Assembly: GCA_003427395.1 (NCBI GenBank)
Contig: BFEA01000002.1
Coordinates: 5,197,209 to 5,221,785 of the forward strand
From: Chara braunii
Lineage: Eukaryota; Streptophyta; Charophyceae; Charales; Characeae
Length of the DNA: 24,577 nt
Reading direction: 5' to 3'
The translations under genes were made by a program, and so were the position numbers. This document shows, piece by piece, positions 8,855 to 19,420 of this stretch (position 1 is the stretch's first letter; each line of letters opens with the position of its first letter). The notes beneath the pieces were generated by a model. That model saw nothing but the letters and a program-made list of their open reading frames with translations. It was not told the DNA's origin and ran no database searches.

Positions 8855-9259
8855 TTCCTCAATCTGAGCCCTTTGCCACCTCATGCCCCAACAGAACTAG
8901 TGATTCGTGAATTCCAACAGAAGTACATTCTGCAGTTCGGAACCCCGAAGACTCTTGTGAGCGATTGGGATCCGCGCTTCATTAGTACTGAGTGGAAGGA
9001 CTTCACGTCTCAACTGGGGATCAAACTGTGTATGACATCTGGCCGACACCCTGAAGCCGACGGTTTGGCTGAGGAGATCAACCAGACTATGTTCCAACTA
9101 CTTCGCGCTTTGATTAGCCCAAATCAGGAAACATGGGATGAAGAGTTGTATTCCGTTAAGGGGTTATACAACAACTCCGTCCACGTCGCCACCGACATGA
9201 CACCCCAGGCTGCATTACGGTTGGCAGATCTAGAATCCGCTCTCTTGCCTATTCCTTGA
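8855..9259 (+). pseudogene. pol: Element A pol, integrase catalytic core, second part
   Basis: This is the same frame as the preceding section, after the 8852 stop. TLVSDWDPRF holds the second catalytic Asp (8963-8965). HPEADGLAEEINQT holds the catalytic Glu 36 residues later, giving the D,D35E arrangement typical of retroviral-type integrases. Alignment with element B is good until about 9190. Between about 9190 and 9310 the frame is lost through at least two small indels, and a TGA at 9257-9259 closes this frame. This part would perform strand transfer into chromosomal DNA. Confidence 0.85.
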
Positions 9260-9930
9260 GCAGCCAGCTGGTTTAACACCTGGCGCCTGGCTTCAGGGCC
9301 AAGTATGATCGCTTGCTCAAAGTTGCCATTGCAGCTATGACCAAGCGACAACATGCTATGATCCATCATGCAAACAAGAAGCGCAGACCGTCAGATATTG
9401 AGGTAGGAAGCTATGTCTGGGTCAAGATGTCTGAATTCTCAGAAGAAGAGGGAGTCTCACGCAAACTCATCCCTCTCTATTATGGGCCTTGGGAAGTTTT
9501 GGATGTGATTGGTGAAGATGACTTTGGCCCTTCGTACGTTGTAGACGTGCCAGCTCACCTGCGCACATATCTCGTGTTCCATGCATCTAAATTGTATCTC
9601 CACCGTGATGCCAAGACATTCGACTACCGCGAAGATATGATCCCTCGCGCAATCAAGGGCGGGCATGAGATAGATAGAATCAAACAGCATGTAGGTAAGG
9701 GGAGAAACAGACAGTACCAGGTTCATTTTATGTATCACCCGTTAGACGATCTGTACTGGATCTCCAAACAGGAGCTGCTACGCAGCGCACCGCGCGTTGT
9801 TAAAGCCTACGAGCGCCAAATCGCTGCTAACGTCGCACCAAAGATCTCAACAAGGCTCACTACGACAGAGTATTATAGGAATCTCTTTGTCTTGCTCGCC
9901 TACGATGCATTTGTCGAGGACTCAGAATGA
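9260..9930 (+). pseudogene. pol: Element A pol, integrase C-terminal domain and chromodomain
   Basis: The frame is clean from about 9313. GSYVWVKMSEFSEEEG and LIPLYYGPWEVLDVIG form the SH3-like integrase C-terminal domain (about 9400-9520). About 9661-9822 encodes a chromodomain-like module: HEIDRIKQHVGKGRNRQYQV, then YHPLDDLYW and a C-terminal helix RVVKAYERQI. Such modules tether chromovirus integrases to chromatin. The WKGY-like core is replaced by HFMYHP, so this resembles the divergent chromodomain group rather than canonical HP1. The frame ends at TGA 9928-9930, about 40 bp before the 3' LTR. The polypurine tract lies between. Confidence 0.82.
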
Positions 9931-9958
9931 GTTACTTGCTCGAAGGGACCTCGCTCTT

Positions 9959-9968
9959 GAGGGGGGGG
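9959..9968 (+). other. Element A polypurine tract
   Basis: GAGGGGGGGG, then TAG, directly precedes the 3' LTR start. It would prime plus-strand DNA synthesis. Element B carries the identical tract at 19408-19417. Confidence 0.88.
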
Positions 9969-9971
9969 TAG

Positions 9972-11136
9972 TGTGATAACCCGTCCAAACATGGACTGAA
10001 ACACACAGCTGATTTATGAGTTTTGCTCATAGACTGAATGCCCTACTGAGTTCCTGCCTGCTAAGTCTGTGTGTGTGTGTGCTTGCTGGACTGCATGTCT
10101 GTCTGAGTGCTGGTTGGCTTGCGTGCGTGTGCCTGTGCCTGTCTGTGTGCTGGTTGGTATGAGTGTGTGTGTGTGGCCCGCCAGGGCACTTGTTCGTTCG
10201 TTGGGCCCTCAAGGCCGGTACTTACCTGTGGTCGTGGCTTTGAAGGGCTGTAGCGGGGAAAAAACACTTAAGTAGCGGGTAGGCCAGTACCACACCCGGC
10301 AGGGGGGTAAATATGCAGGTACCGGAGGCCGAGCAGAAGAAGACAAAAGTGGCATTTTTAGAGGCCGGTAGTGTAGGCTAGGTCTAGCGGGTACCAGTCT
10401 GCGTCTAGGGCCTGTAGGGGCAATATCAGAGTCTGCAACGATGTTTCCCTCCAAAAGAGGAGGTACCGGTTGCTTGGGAAGGCCAGCGGCCTGGAAATCA
10501 CCACCCAAGAGGCAAAGCAGGCCGCTATATCTTCAGGCCGGGCGGAAGACCCGGCCTCTTTTTCCGTGTGCAAGTTTGGCGACACACTGGTGGAGCGCTG
10601 GCTGGAGCAGCGCTAAGCTGGAGCAGCGCTGCTGGGGAGGAAGGAGAAGGACATGAGGGAGGAAGAAGGAGGAAGGAGGAAGGAAGGGGGAGGAGCGCCA
10701 GGGGTACTTACCTGGCTATGGTGGCAGCCATCTTCATCACCTTGGTGGGCGCTGCAGCAAGAAGTCCCCAACCGGGGAGAGCCACACCAAGAANCTTCAA
10801 GGCAGGGNTGGNCATGGCNGCCTGAGCTAGAGCAGNCATAGCTGCTTTGGGTTGTCCTTTGGACGTCTGGGCAAGGCCTAGTAGTCCGCCATAGCCTCGG
10901 CCTATGAGAGTGAAGAGTGGGAGAGGCGGCCATGGCTATGGTGGACCTTGAGTGATACTTGCAGTAGAAGAGGGACTCGGACATTGATTTTGGACCAGTC
11001 ATTCAACATTGTATTATTATTTCTTGTATGAATAAGAGAAGGAGGAGATAAGGAGGAGGAGATTGTTGGGCGAAGAAGAAGAGCCTTGTCATTGTCTTTG
11101 CTGGTGTACATCTTCTTCTTCGTCTTTCTTACTTCT
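9972..11136 (+). repeat. Element A 3' LTR, first part
   Basis: It starts TGTGATAACCCG and follows the 5' LTR closely up to a TTC-rich stretch, where element B begins at 11137. It carries a small duplication (about 15 bp, GCTGGAGCAGCGCT repeated near 10602-10630) that the 5' LTR lacks. Five single Ns (10794, 10808, 10812, 10819, 10836) fall within it. The two antisense donor-like motifs recur at 10220-10228 and 10706-10714. The LTR resumes at 20714. Confidence 0.92.
11133..11136. repeat. Target-site duplication of element B, left copy (TTCT)
   Basis: TTCT precedes the TGTAATGACC start of B and recurs at 20710-20713, directly after B's terminal CA. The target is TTC-rich, so the exact length is less certain than for A, but four bases fits both elements. 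Confidence 0.65.
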
Positions 11137-11267
11137 TGTAATGACCCGTTATAACACAGACTAAGGACACTGCTGATTTCTGAAGTTTTGCTCATGGAAT
11201 GGATGCCTTGCTGAGATTCCCCCATTCTGCTGTGTTTTCTAAGTCTGTGTGCGTGCGCGCCTGTCTG

Positions 11268-11503
11268 AGTGAGTGTGTTCGAGAGTACCAGTTGCGTTTT
11301 GATCCAGCGCAGGGTCTCATGGTCAGATCTCACATAAAAGAATCTGCCAAGGAGATAGTGTCTCGAGTGAACCAGCGCTTGGTAAAGAGCATAGAGCTCA
11401 CGCTCGTAGGTAGACCTAGCTAGTTTATTAGACGACATCTTTTTGCTCATGTACTCGTTAGGTCTCAACTTGGGCCCCTCCTTTTGCGCAAGGACCGCGT
11501 AGC
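11268..11503 (-). pseudogene. Antisense gypsy RNase H fragment inside the 5' LTR of element B
   Basis: Read on the minus strand from about 11503 down to 11268, this gives LRPNEYMSKKM, then STYERELYALYQALVH, then GRFFYVRSDHETLRWIKTQ. This is the middle of a Ty3/gypsy RNase H domain, including the ELYAL and SDHETLRW catalytic blocks. The sequence differs markedly from the RNase H of both A (MRELYALRMALDHWEHY) and B, so it comes from another gypsy lineage. Only about 78 codons are present, without start or other domains. It occupies the place of normal LTR sequence that is present in B's 3' LTR. It is a relic and not a functional gene. Confidence 0.85.
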
Positions 11504-12002
11504 GGTAGGGTAGGTCTAGGCCGGTACCAGTCCAACCAGTCTGAGTCTAGAGCCAGTACGGGCAATATCAGGGTCTGCAATGATGTTTCCCTCCGAAACG
11601 GAGGAAGTACCGGTTGCTTGGGGAGGCCGAGCGGCCTGAAAGTCACCGCCCAGGAGGCAAGTAGGCCGCTATATCAAGAGGCCGGGCGGAGAGCCCAACC
11701 TCATTCTTCAGTGTGCAAGTTTGGCGACACGCTGCTGGAGCGCTGGCTGGAGTAGCGCTGGGTACTACAGCGCTGCGGGGGGGAAGAAGCCGGGAGCTTC
11801 CACCTTGGCTATGGTGGAGCTCTACTGGTAGGAGGAGGAGGAAGAAGGGGACCAAGGAGGAGAGTGGTGGGGTTCTTACCTGGCTATGGCAGGCACCATC
11901 TTCATCACCTTGTTAGGCGCTGCATCTGGAAGGCCCCAGTGGGGGTAGTGCCGCATCAAGGAAGCTCGGGCAGAGTCAGGCATGGCGGTTGAGTGGGCAG
12001 CG

Positions 12003-12267
12003 NNNNNNNNNNNNNNNNNNNNNNNNNNNNNNNNNNNNNNNNNNNNNNNNNNNNNNNNNNNNNNNNNNNNNNNNNNNNNNNNNNNNNNNNNNNNNNNNNN
12101 NNNNNNNNNNNNNNNNNNNNNNNNNNNNNNNNNNNNNNNNNNNNNNNNNNNNNNNNNNNNNNNNNNNNNNNNNNNNNNNNNNNNNNNNNNNNNNNNNNNN
12201 NNNNNNNNNNNNNNNNNNNNNNNNNNNNNNNNNNNNNNNNNNNNNNNNNNNNNNNNNNNNNNNNNNN
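12003..12267. other. Assembly gap (265 N)
   Basis: Unresolved bases inside the 5' LTR of element B, ending in a TTC microsatellite. Frames running through it are meaningless. Confidence 0.99.
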
Positions 12268-12386
12268 CTTCTTCTTCTTCTTCTTTCCCTCTCTCTCCTC
12301 TCAAGTTCATTCATTTGTTTTTGCAATTGGATGGCATTGTACTTTCAGATGAATGTATACTTCGAAATTGGCCAGGATCGTAACAT

Positions 12387-12398
12387 TGGTATCAGAGC
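12387..12398 (+). other. Element B primer-binding site (initiator Met-tRNA)
   Basis: TGGTATCAGAGC, one base after the LTR end, as in element A. Confidence 0.92.
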
Positions 12399-12438
12399 GG
12401 ATTCTACTTGTTGGCGAGAGTTGACTTTGCTGCCATAA

Positions 12439-12479
12439 CCCTAACCCTAGTGGTAAGGGCTAACCACTTAGGGTTAGGG
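12439..12479. repeat. Telomere-like inverted repeat after the primer-binding site (element B)
   Basis: CCCTAACCCTAGTGG pairs with CCACTTAGGGTTAGGG across a 10-base spacer, with one unpaired base. A further TTAGGG follows at about 12486. This is the same position relative to the primer-binding site as in A. Confidence 0.8.
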
Positions 12480-12921
12480 CTGGAAGTTAGGGTTAAGTGG
12501 GGCGGCGTGGTGAAGGGAAGCTGCTCCCACCTGGGAGGGCCGTGTAGGGTCGATATTAGACCCGGTCGGGTTGTTTGAGTGCATGTTTGTGGTGGCGAGA
12601 CACAAGGTGGGACTTCGTGATGCAACTTGAGAGAGGCGACAGTGAAGGGCACCTACAACTTGAATATGGAATTCAAGGAAGACGAGGAGTGACTTTAGGG
12701 CTCCCCTCAAGCAGGCGAGCTTGAGGGTGGCAGCCATATCTGCACCTACGGACTGCAAGTTGCTGCTTTGATCTTCAACATCGATGGGGGATCCGACTTT
12801 GTACTTTGGGGTAGATATTGACCCTCCTAGATGATAGGACACTAGTGTAGAGGATGCTAATTGGGTCGGGAGGACTATGTGAGAGGGGGGTGAGTTCTTT
12901 CATCTCAAGAGCCCGGCCACT

Positions 12922-12930
12922 CAGGTAAGT
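12922..12930 (+). promoter_or_regulatory. Consensus splice donor in the leader (element B)
   Basis: CAG|GTAAGT in the context GCCACTCAGGTAAGTGTCGTG, matching element A. A proposed intron to 13679 would be 755 nt. Unproven. Confidence 0.45.
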
Positions 12931-13871
12931 GTCGTGCCGCCAGGGTGCCCATGTGTGTGTGCATGGAATTGACTGCCTGTTGGGGTTTTTTGGGTTCTTC
13001 TTCCATCCTCCATAGTCTTGATTGTGTGCGAGGTGTGTGAACTGCCTACTCACCTGACGAGTGAATGAATGGAGTATCTTGTTTGCCATGCTATATCTCT
13101 CTACAATGCTTTGTTTATTTCATTCTGAACGGTTGTAGTCTGTAGGTTCTTTCTGGGGCAAAATTTCATTTTTCAATTTGGTAGGGACAAAGTAGGTCTT
13201 TGTGGAACTCTTGTTGGTTGGGACCCGGTTCTGACTCCACTGGGACCGTTTGGGACTCAGTGGGACCAGGCCCAAACAAGAAAGGCCCCTCAGGCCAAAT
13301 CTGTTGACGTTATTTACCTTGCTGTATCTGATTGGGACTCGGACTTTATGCTTTCGGACCAGGAGACTCGCAGCGGAGGGGATCTCCGCTGAGACGTTTT
13401 ATCAGACTTTACCGCACAATCCGCCGCCTGACTCGCACCTCGGGCACCACTCAATTCTCTCTTGCATTTCGCTGTACACCTTGAATCTGATTTGCTGTGT
13501 CTTCACGGAGCTGAATCCGGCTAGGCTTGAGAGGACCTCATATGTAGTCGGTCTAGACTGTGTGGCTGGATCAGATCTCTCTGATCTTTATTTCTTTTTT
13601 TTGGTTCGACTGCTCTCCAATCCAAATGAATTGCCGCTTCGGCTAGGAGTTCTACCTTCTCTTCTGATTGTTTTCAAAGCTGTTTCTTTGACTTGGTTCG
13701 TTAAATGCATGCGTCTACACGATCGCAAACAAGAGAGAGAGAGAGAGAAAAGAGAAGCTTTTAAGAGTTGCTTCTGAGGGAGTGAGGAGAGGGAAGAGGA
13801 GTGTTTGTCCCAAAAGTGTGAGGAAGTACGGACCCCTCTTGAGAGACTTGCTAACACCCTCATCCTCCATT

Positions 13872-15539
13872 ATGGCATCTGCAGCAGAATGGAAGTTGCA
13901 AATGGACGCTGCCCCCGAGGCAGAAAAAACGCAGTACCGATTCTTCTACGAGAAAACATTGAAGAGGGAAGCGGAGGAGAAGGAGAAGGAGAGGGAGGAG
14001 AAGGTNAAGGCTCATGAAGCCATTTTTTGTACCTTGCCTTCCCTAACCGATGCGGAGGTGGAAGAGAAAACCGTTCCACTCCTCCGGGCTTTGGTAGACG
14101 TCCGGGCTGTTGAGGACCATGCTGGCCAACTCGCCAAAGTGTTCGACGAACTCAAGAAGTTGCGAGAAGACATGGCGTTGATGGCGCAGCAGCACCGTGA
14201 CCAGCTGCAATAGTTCGCTAACGTACAACCAGCCCAAAGTATCCTTCCGCCTGCCTACCTTGCTTCTAGTGATGCGTCTCAGTCCGTTCTTGCCCCTTTG
14301 AATGTGTCTTCTTCTTCTTCTTCCTCTTCTTCTTTGAGTGTGGCCAACAGCCTATCCGGATCTGCAGCAGGTCCAGACCCCGTTGTTGCTGCTGCTGCAG
14401 CGGCAAGTAGCAGTGCAGGGCATTCTGGAACTGTTGCAGTCCCGAGTTCGGACTCAGCAACCGCTGGTCCAAGCTGCAACTTTTCTTACATCGATAGAAA
14501 GGCGGCACAAATTCCGTCCAAGTACGACGGAAAGGACGACATCGAATCTTGGATCAGCTCCATGCGATCCTACTTCGATGTGCTGGGGACACTCCCAGTT
14601 ACTCAGTCGTCGGTCCTAGGGACCAATGTGGAACCTGCCGTAAGAGGATTCTTGGAAATCCAAGCTGTACAAGCAGGCTATAAGAGAATAGACCTGAATA
14701 AATGGCTGAGGGCTACACCTGTAGCTACACTCGAGGAACTCTTGATTAAACAGTATGCTGATCCACATGCTGCAGCCAAAGCTAGACTCAAGCTTGACAA
14801 GCTCAAGCACAGCAAGTGGACCGACACCGTGCATAGTCTACAACAGTATGTTAGTAAACTTTTTGCTACTCCTGACTTGGAAATGACTGCGCAGTCTTGC
14901 TTGAATGTGATAAAAGGTACAGTCCCCTCTAATATAACACATCGCCTGGTGCTCGGACTCAACGCATATACAGATTGGCTTACCCTCATGCGGGACTTAG
15001 TCAAGCTGGAGGCACAAGACCTCCCGGGTGGATCGGGTGGCAAAAAGTCCACCAGTCGCAAACGGTTTCCAAGCAGCAACCGGTTTTCAGCGCACGATCT
15101 ACTTGAGGATGACGAGGAGACCTTCGCACGTTTTTCAGCGCACAATCTACTTGAGGATGACGAGGAGACCTTCGCAGAGGATCCTTCTCTTGATGACGAT
15201 CAAGAGCAAGGCTGCGAGGCATCTTGCTCTTCGTTAGCCCATGAGTCTGAGTGTGTGAATGATGATGAATCTATGAACGCCTTCAAGAAGACTGCCTTTA
15301 AAAGTAAGGGACTAAGGACCACAATGAAGAATAACACTAACACCATTCTTCTTCCCAAGGGAGCGAAAATTCCACCCAAACCGGAAGATCCTGCCACCAA
15401 ACCATGAGTAGATCTTCGAATCAGTGAAAGTGAGTGGAAACACAGGGTGAAGAAAGGGGTTTGCCTGCATTGCACCAAACCGGGACACTCAGTCCAACAT
15501 TGTTTCAGATTGCAGCAGGGAAACCAGCAATGGGGGTAG
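13872..15539 (+). pseudogene. gag: Element B Gag polyprotein (two nonsense codons)
   Basis: The start is the Met of MASAAEWKLQM (good context, A at -3 and G at +4), which aligns with A's MAQ. The charged N-terminal helix ends at TAG 14211-14213, and the same frame continues without a shift through a Ser-rich linker. The Gag domain follows (KYDGKDDIESWISSMRSYF, about 14520-15010), then an acidic segment carrying a 48-bp in-frame tandem duplication (15081-15128 and 15129-15176). TGA at 15405-15407 replaces the Trp codon present in A. Beyond it the frame stays open through the CCHC knuckle CLHCTKPGHSVQHC to TAG 15537-15539. The GGGAAAC heptamer lies 12 bases before that final stop. One N at 14006 leaves one residue unknown. 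Confidence 0.88.
15081..15176 (+). repeat. 48-bp in-frame tandem duplication in gag of element B
   Basis: Two consecutive 48-bp units differ at a few bases. They encode RFSAHDLLEDDEETFA and RFSAHNLLEDDEETFA. Element A has a single equivalent (RFAVQDLLEAEEEA). Confidence 0.93.
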
Positions 15540-15561
15540 AGACATCATCAACACACTCTAC
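15518..15561 (+). promoter_or_regulatory. Putative -1 ribosomal frameshift signal, gag/pol junction of element B
   Basis: GGGAAAC (15518-15524) reads G GGA AAC in the gag frame. After 11 bases, GTAGAG (15536-15541) pairs with CTCTAC (15556-15561) across a 14-base loop whose sequence differs from that in A. The gag stop (15537) overlaps the stem. pol reads on in the -1 frame (GNQQW in gag; KPAMGVETSS in pol). Confidence 0.7.
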
Positions 15562-16965
15562 GGATGGAGAGGCTGAACATATAAGTGCAGATCCTTCTCT
15601 GGATTCTGATCCCACTCAGCAAACCTCTCCTAAGACCCCATTTGATGCTGATTCCAAGGCTGAGGAAATACACATCCTATACAAGGAGCCTTGGATAGAG
15701 TCGAAAGAAATTGACTTCCATGCTCTGTTGACGCCCTGGGCTCATATGAAGCAAGAACGCGCGCAAGGGAGAACGAAGTTGATATTCTTCAAACTCTACA
15801 TTAATGGCCGTTACATCCGTGCGTTGGCTGATAGTGGTGCAACTGCCAACTACTTCTCACAACACGACATTCGTAAGGCACGCTTGGGGATGAAGCAAGT
15901 GACTTTGCAGAATCCTTGCCGGACCCAAGTAGGCAACCAAGAGGTTGTCACCTCTACGCATGCAGTCAAAGGTGTGCGGACTACCTTTGACGCAGACCGC
16001 ACAATCACACATGAACTGAACTTCTATGTCCTTGATCAGTGCCCCTTCNACGCGGTTATTGGCTTGGGCTGGTTGCAAGCTCAATGTGAAAGAACCACGT
16101 GGAAAGACTCACAGTTCATGGTCAAAGATGCCATGGGAATCGAGCGTCCAGTCCTCTTNGATGAGCCGCGCGAGTCCCACGTAACTTTTCTCAATGTAAT
16201 GCAATTCTGCAAAAATTGGCGCAGGCGCAAAGTTGATGAGCAAATGTATATAGCCTTTGTTAGGCCTGCTCATGCGCCTTCTATTTTTGCTGTACATAAT
16301 GATTCTACTTTGCATGCCGTTTCTACTTCTGAGGCAACTACTTCTACCTCTACTAAATCTACTTCTAGTCCAAATGACTCCACTTCCAATTCTGTTGTGT
16401 TGGCTGCACCTATGCAATCTGGTATGCTTGCACCCGAGAGTGATGATCCACCTCCGGAGATCCCATCAGAAATTCACAACCTTCTCAACCGATTTCCAGA
16501 AGTCTTGGTCGAACCGCATGGAGTCCCCGTGCGTCCGGTCCGACACAAGATCGAGCTGATTGAAGGTAGCACTCCTCCAAAGGGTTGTGTCTATCGGATG
16601 GGCTCAGGCGAATTAGAGGAGTTGCGAAGGCAGATTGATGATATGATTGGGAAGGGATGGATCAAACCAAGTGAGTCTGAGTTTGGTGCACCGGTTCTGT
16701 TTGTCCCTAAGAAAGGAGGCAAACTACGGATGTGTATTGATTACCACGGATTGAACCGAATCACAAGAAAGAATGCATATCCTTTGCCACGTATTGATGA
16801 TTTGCTTGATGTTGCAGGTGGATGCAAGGTCTTCAGCAAGATCGATCTCAAGTCTGGCTACCACCAGATTGAAGTCGATCCTGCAGACCAGCATAAAACT
16901 GCATTCAAAACTCGCGATGGGCTGTACGAGTTTACAGTCATGCCCTTCGGTCTCACAAATGCGGC
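15525..16965 (+). pseudogene. pol: Element B pol, protease and first half of reverse transcriptase
   Basis: This is open in the -1 frame from the gag/pol junction. A variable linker is followed by the aspartic protease with an intact active-site motif LADSGATAN (Asp at about 15830). Next come the conserved KARLGMKQVTLQNPCRTQVGN block, FVRPAHAPS, and a Thr/Ser-rich linker (16320-16400). The RT begins near [19 protein letters not shown] (about 16540) and includes the first catalytic Asp in [11 protein letters not shown] (about 16840-16870), then MPFGLTNA. A deletion of about 7 bp relative to A near 16963-16970 shifts the frame just after that motif. Two Ns (16049, 16159) fall in the frame. Trp is retained at both positions that are stops in A. 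Confidence 0.88.
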
Positions 16966-18933
16966 AGTCAAAGTCTCATGGATAAGGTATTTCGCAATCA
17001 GATCAACCGATTTGTTGTTGTATATCTGGATGACATACTAATCTTCAGCAAATCGATGGAGGAGCACATGAGACACCTTGAGGAAGTGATGCAGATCCTC
17101 AAGGACGCGCAGCTCCATCTCAACTTGGAGAAATCTGAGTTTGGGAGGGACAACGTCATCTACCTTTGACATCGGTTGTCTGCTGCAGGTCTAGAGCCTG
17201 AGGCAACCAAAGTTGAGGTCATCCGAAAATGGCCCCAACCTGTGAATGTCCGCGAGTTGCGTTCTTTTCTTGATCTAGCCCCGTACTACCGTAAGTTTGT
17301 GCCCAAATTCTCTATCATCGCCCGTCCGCTGTCTAGACTAACAAGCAAGAATGTGTCCTACACATGGAATGAGGAATGCACGACAGCCTTCGGAGCATTG
17401 AAAGAGGCTTTGGTGAGTCATCCAGTGCTCAACATTGCGGATCCCAAGCTTACGTTCGTAGTAACTGCGGATACAAGTCTGTATGGGATTGGTGCGGTGC
17501 TGCAATAAGACGATGGTGATGGCTTACGTCCGCTTGAATACTATAGCAAACGCATGCCCAGTCACAAGGTAGCTGCTTCCACTTACATGCGAGAACTTTA
17601 CGCCTTGAGAGAAGCACTATATCATTGGAAACACTACCTCTTGGGTCGCCATTTCAAAGTGTTCTCAGATCACGAGACTTTGAAATGGATTCAGACACAG
17701 ATTAATCCCTCAACCACATTGACCCGCTGGCTGCATGAGATTGATGTGTATGATTTTGAGATTAAGCACAAGAAAGGCTGTTATAATCGAGTTCCGGATG
17801 CTTTGTCTCGCCACCTTGAGAGTTCCTATGATCTCCGTAAAAATTTGAAGGAGGAACTTATTGAACATACTGCCAAGGATTCGGAACTCGATCCCATCCT
17901 TGAGCAGATTCGGGCTAATCCTAGCAGTCAACCTGATTTCCATGAATGTAAGGGCCTTCTCTTCCGACGCTACGGGAAGCATGACCGATTGTGTGTGCCC
18001 AACCATGAGCCGATCATGACCCACTTCTTGGATTTGGCTCATGGTCGGAGTGGACACTTCGGTGTTGAGAAGTCATACGGGAATCTGTTGGAAAAGTTTG
18101 TGTGGCCTGTAATGAAAAGAATGGCACAAAGGTTTGTGGTTGAGTGTGAAGTTTGTCAACGCATCAAACCGTCTCGACAAAAGCCCTATGGGCTGCTGCA
18201 CCCTCTTCCTATCCCTGATGGCCCGGGTGAGTCTATTTCCATTGACTTCACGGACATGGGGAAGAAGAGCAGAAACGGTTATTCACAAGTAATGGTGATC
18301 GTTGATCGTTTCTCGAAATTTCTGAATTTGATCCCCTTGCCACCTCACGCCCCAACTGACCTCGTGATCAATGAGTTTAACAAGAGATACATTCTGCATT
18401 ATGGCCCCCTGAAGACTCTTGTGAGTGATTGGGACACCAGGTTCATAAGTGAAGATTGGAAAGATTTCACCTCCCAGACCTATGGCATGAAACTCAAGAT
18501 GACATCTGGTCGACATCCCGAAGCCAATGGATTGGCCGAGGAGATCAACCAGACCGTGATTCAACTTCTCAGGGCTCTAATTGTACCTGATCAGAACTCT
18601 TGGGATGAGGAGTTGCCGATTGTGCAGGGGTTGTACAACAACTCCATCCACTCTTCCACCGGGGTGACGCCTAACCGACTGCATCTTGGATGGAAAATCC
18701 GCAATCCTCTATCTTATCTGTTCCCTGAACAGCCATCTGGCCTAACACCTGGCCAGCCAGGCTACAACGGTAAGTTTGATCGCCTGCTCAAAGTTGTTGT
18801 CGCAGCTATGGAAAGGCGACGCAGTGCCATGATTAAACATGCTAACAAAAAGCGCCAGCCTGCACCTTTCACAGTGGGAAGTTATGTCTGGGTCAAAATG
18901 TCTGAGTTTTCTGAAGAAGAAGGTGTATCATGA
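16966..18933 (+). pseudogene. pol: Element B pol, second half of RT, RNase H and integrase
   Basis: This is one consistent frame after the 16965 shift. The RT YLDD box is at 17023-17034. TGA 17167-17169 replaces a Gly codon and TAA 17506-17508 a Lys codon of element A. RNase H (about 17440-17820) keeps its acidic blocks ADTS, MRELYAL, FSDHETLKW and PDALSR. Integrase follows with HGRSGH and CEVC of the HHCC module, SIDFTDMG, LVSDWDTRF and HPEANGLAEEINQT. The spacing from the second Asp to the Glu is one residue longer than in A, owing to an extra residue in SQTYGMK. The C-terminal SH3-like part starts with GSYVWVKMSEFSEEEG. TGA 18931-18933 replaces an Arg codon (CGC in A). Confidence 0.9.
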
Positions 18934-19354
18934 AAACTTCTTCCTCAGTATTACGGTTCGTGGGAGGTGTTGAACCAGGTAGGGAGCGATTCCTTTGACC
19001 CTTTATATACGATCGACGTGCATGCTCATTTGCGCACATATCCAGTCTTTCACGCATCGAAGTTGTTTCCGTATGAATCACCCGAAACTTTCAACTATCG
19101 AGAATCGATGATTCCTCGCGCAATCAATGGCGGTCATGAGATTGATAGAATTGTCGAGCACAGTGGAAAAGGGAGAAACAGACAGTATAAAGTGCATTTT
19201 TCTATACCACCCACTGAATGATTTCTACTGGATTGCTAAGAAGGACTTACTGCAGAGTGCACCGCGCGTCGTTAACGCCTATGAACGATTGATAAGTTCT
19301 GAACAGCAACCAAAATTCACTGCTACCCTGACTCCTACGGAACACACCCTATGA
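18934..19354 (+). pseudogene. pol: Element B pol, integrase tail and chromodomain
   Basis: It continues in frame after the 18931 stop, with the rest of the integrase C-terminal domain (SWEVLNQVG...HLRTYPVFHASKL). The chromodomain-like module spans about 19135-19295, beginning HEIDRIVEHSGKGRNRQYKVHF. An extra T in a run near 19200 shifts the frame. The second half, YHPLNDFYWIAKKDLL and RVVNAYERLI, is read one frame over and ends at TGA... in the original frame and at 19352-19354 in the shifted one. The layout is the same as in A, so the product was an integrase with a chromatin-targeting tail. Confidence 0.82.
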
Positions 19355-19407
19355 TGCATTATGCAAGGACTCTGATTGAGTTACTTGCTCGAAGGGACCT
19401 CGCTCTT

Positions 19408-19417
19408 GAGGGGGGGG
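19408..19417 (+). other. Element B polypurine tract
   Basis: GAGGGGGGGG followed by TAG and the 3' LTR. The preceding sequence (TTACTTGCTCGAAGGGACC) is also identical to element A. Confidence 0.88.
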
Positions 19418-19420
19418 TAG

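Larger units (their letters stand above)
11137..12385 (+). repeat. Element B 5' LTR (chimeric, with assembly gap)
   Basis: It begins TGTAATGACCCG and ends GGATCGTAACA. It matches B's 3' LTR (19421-20709) from 11137 to about 11267 and again from about 11500 to 12000. Between these, about 235 bp of unrelated antisense RNase H coding sequence replaces roughly 270 bp of LTR. A 265-base N gap (12003-12267) hides part of the right half. Confidence 0.88.
12399..13871 (+). other. Element B leader (5' untranslated region), no gene
   Basis: About 1.5 kb without a convincing gene, homologous to A's leader. It contains the telomere-like hairpin at 12439-12479, the splice donor CAG|GTAAGT at 12922-12930, and a possible acceptor AG at 13678-13679 (AGTTCTACCTTCTC...TTTTCAAAG). 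The region 13735-13800 is a GA-rich tract just upstream of gag, as in A. Confidence 0.75.

Noticed and set aside
11982-12438. Several long frames spanning the N block
   Set aside because: They consist mostly of unknown residues through the 265-base gap inside an LTR.
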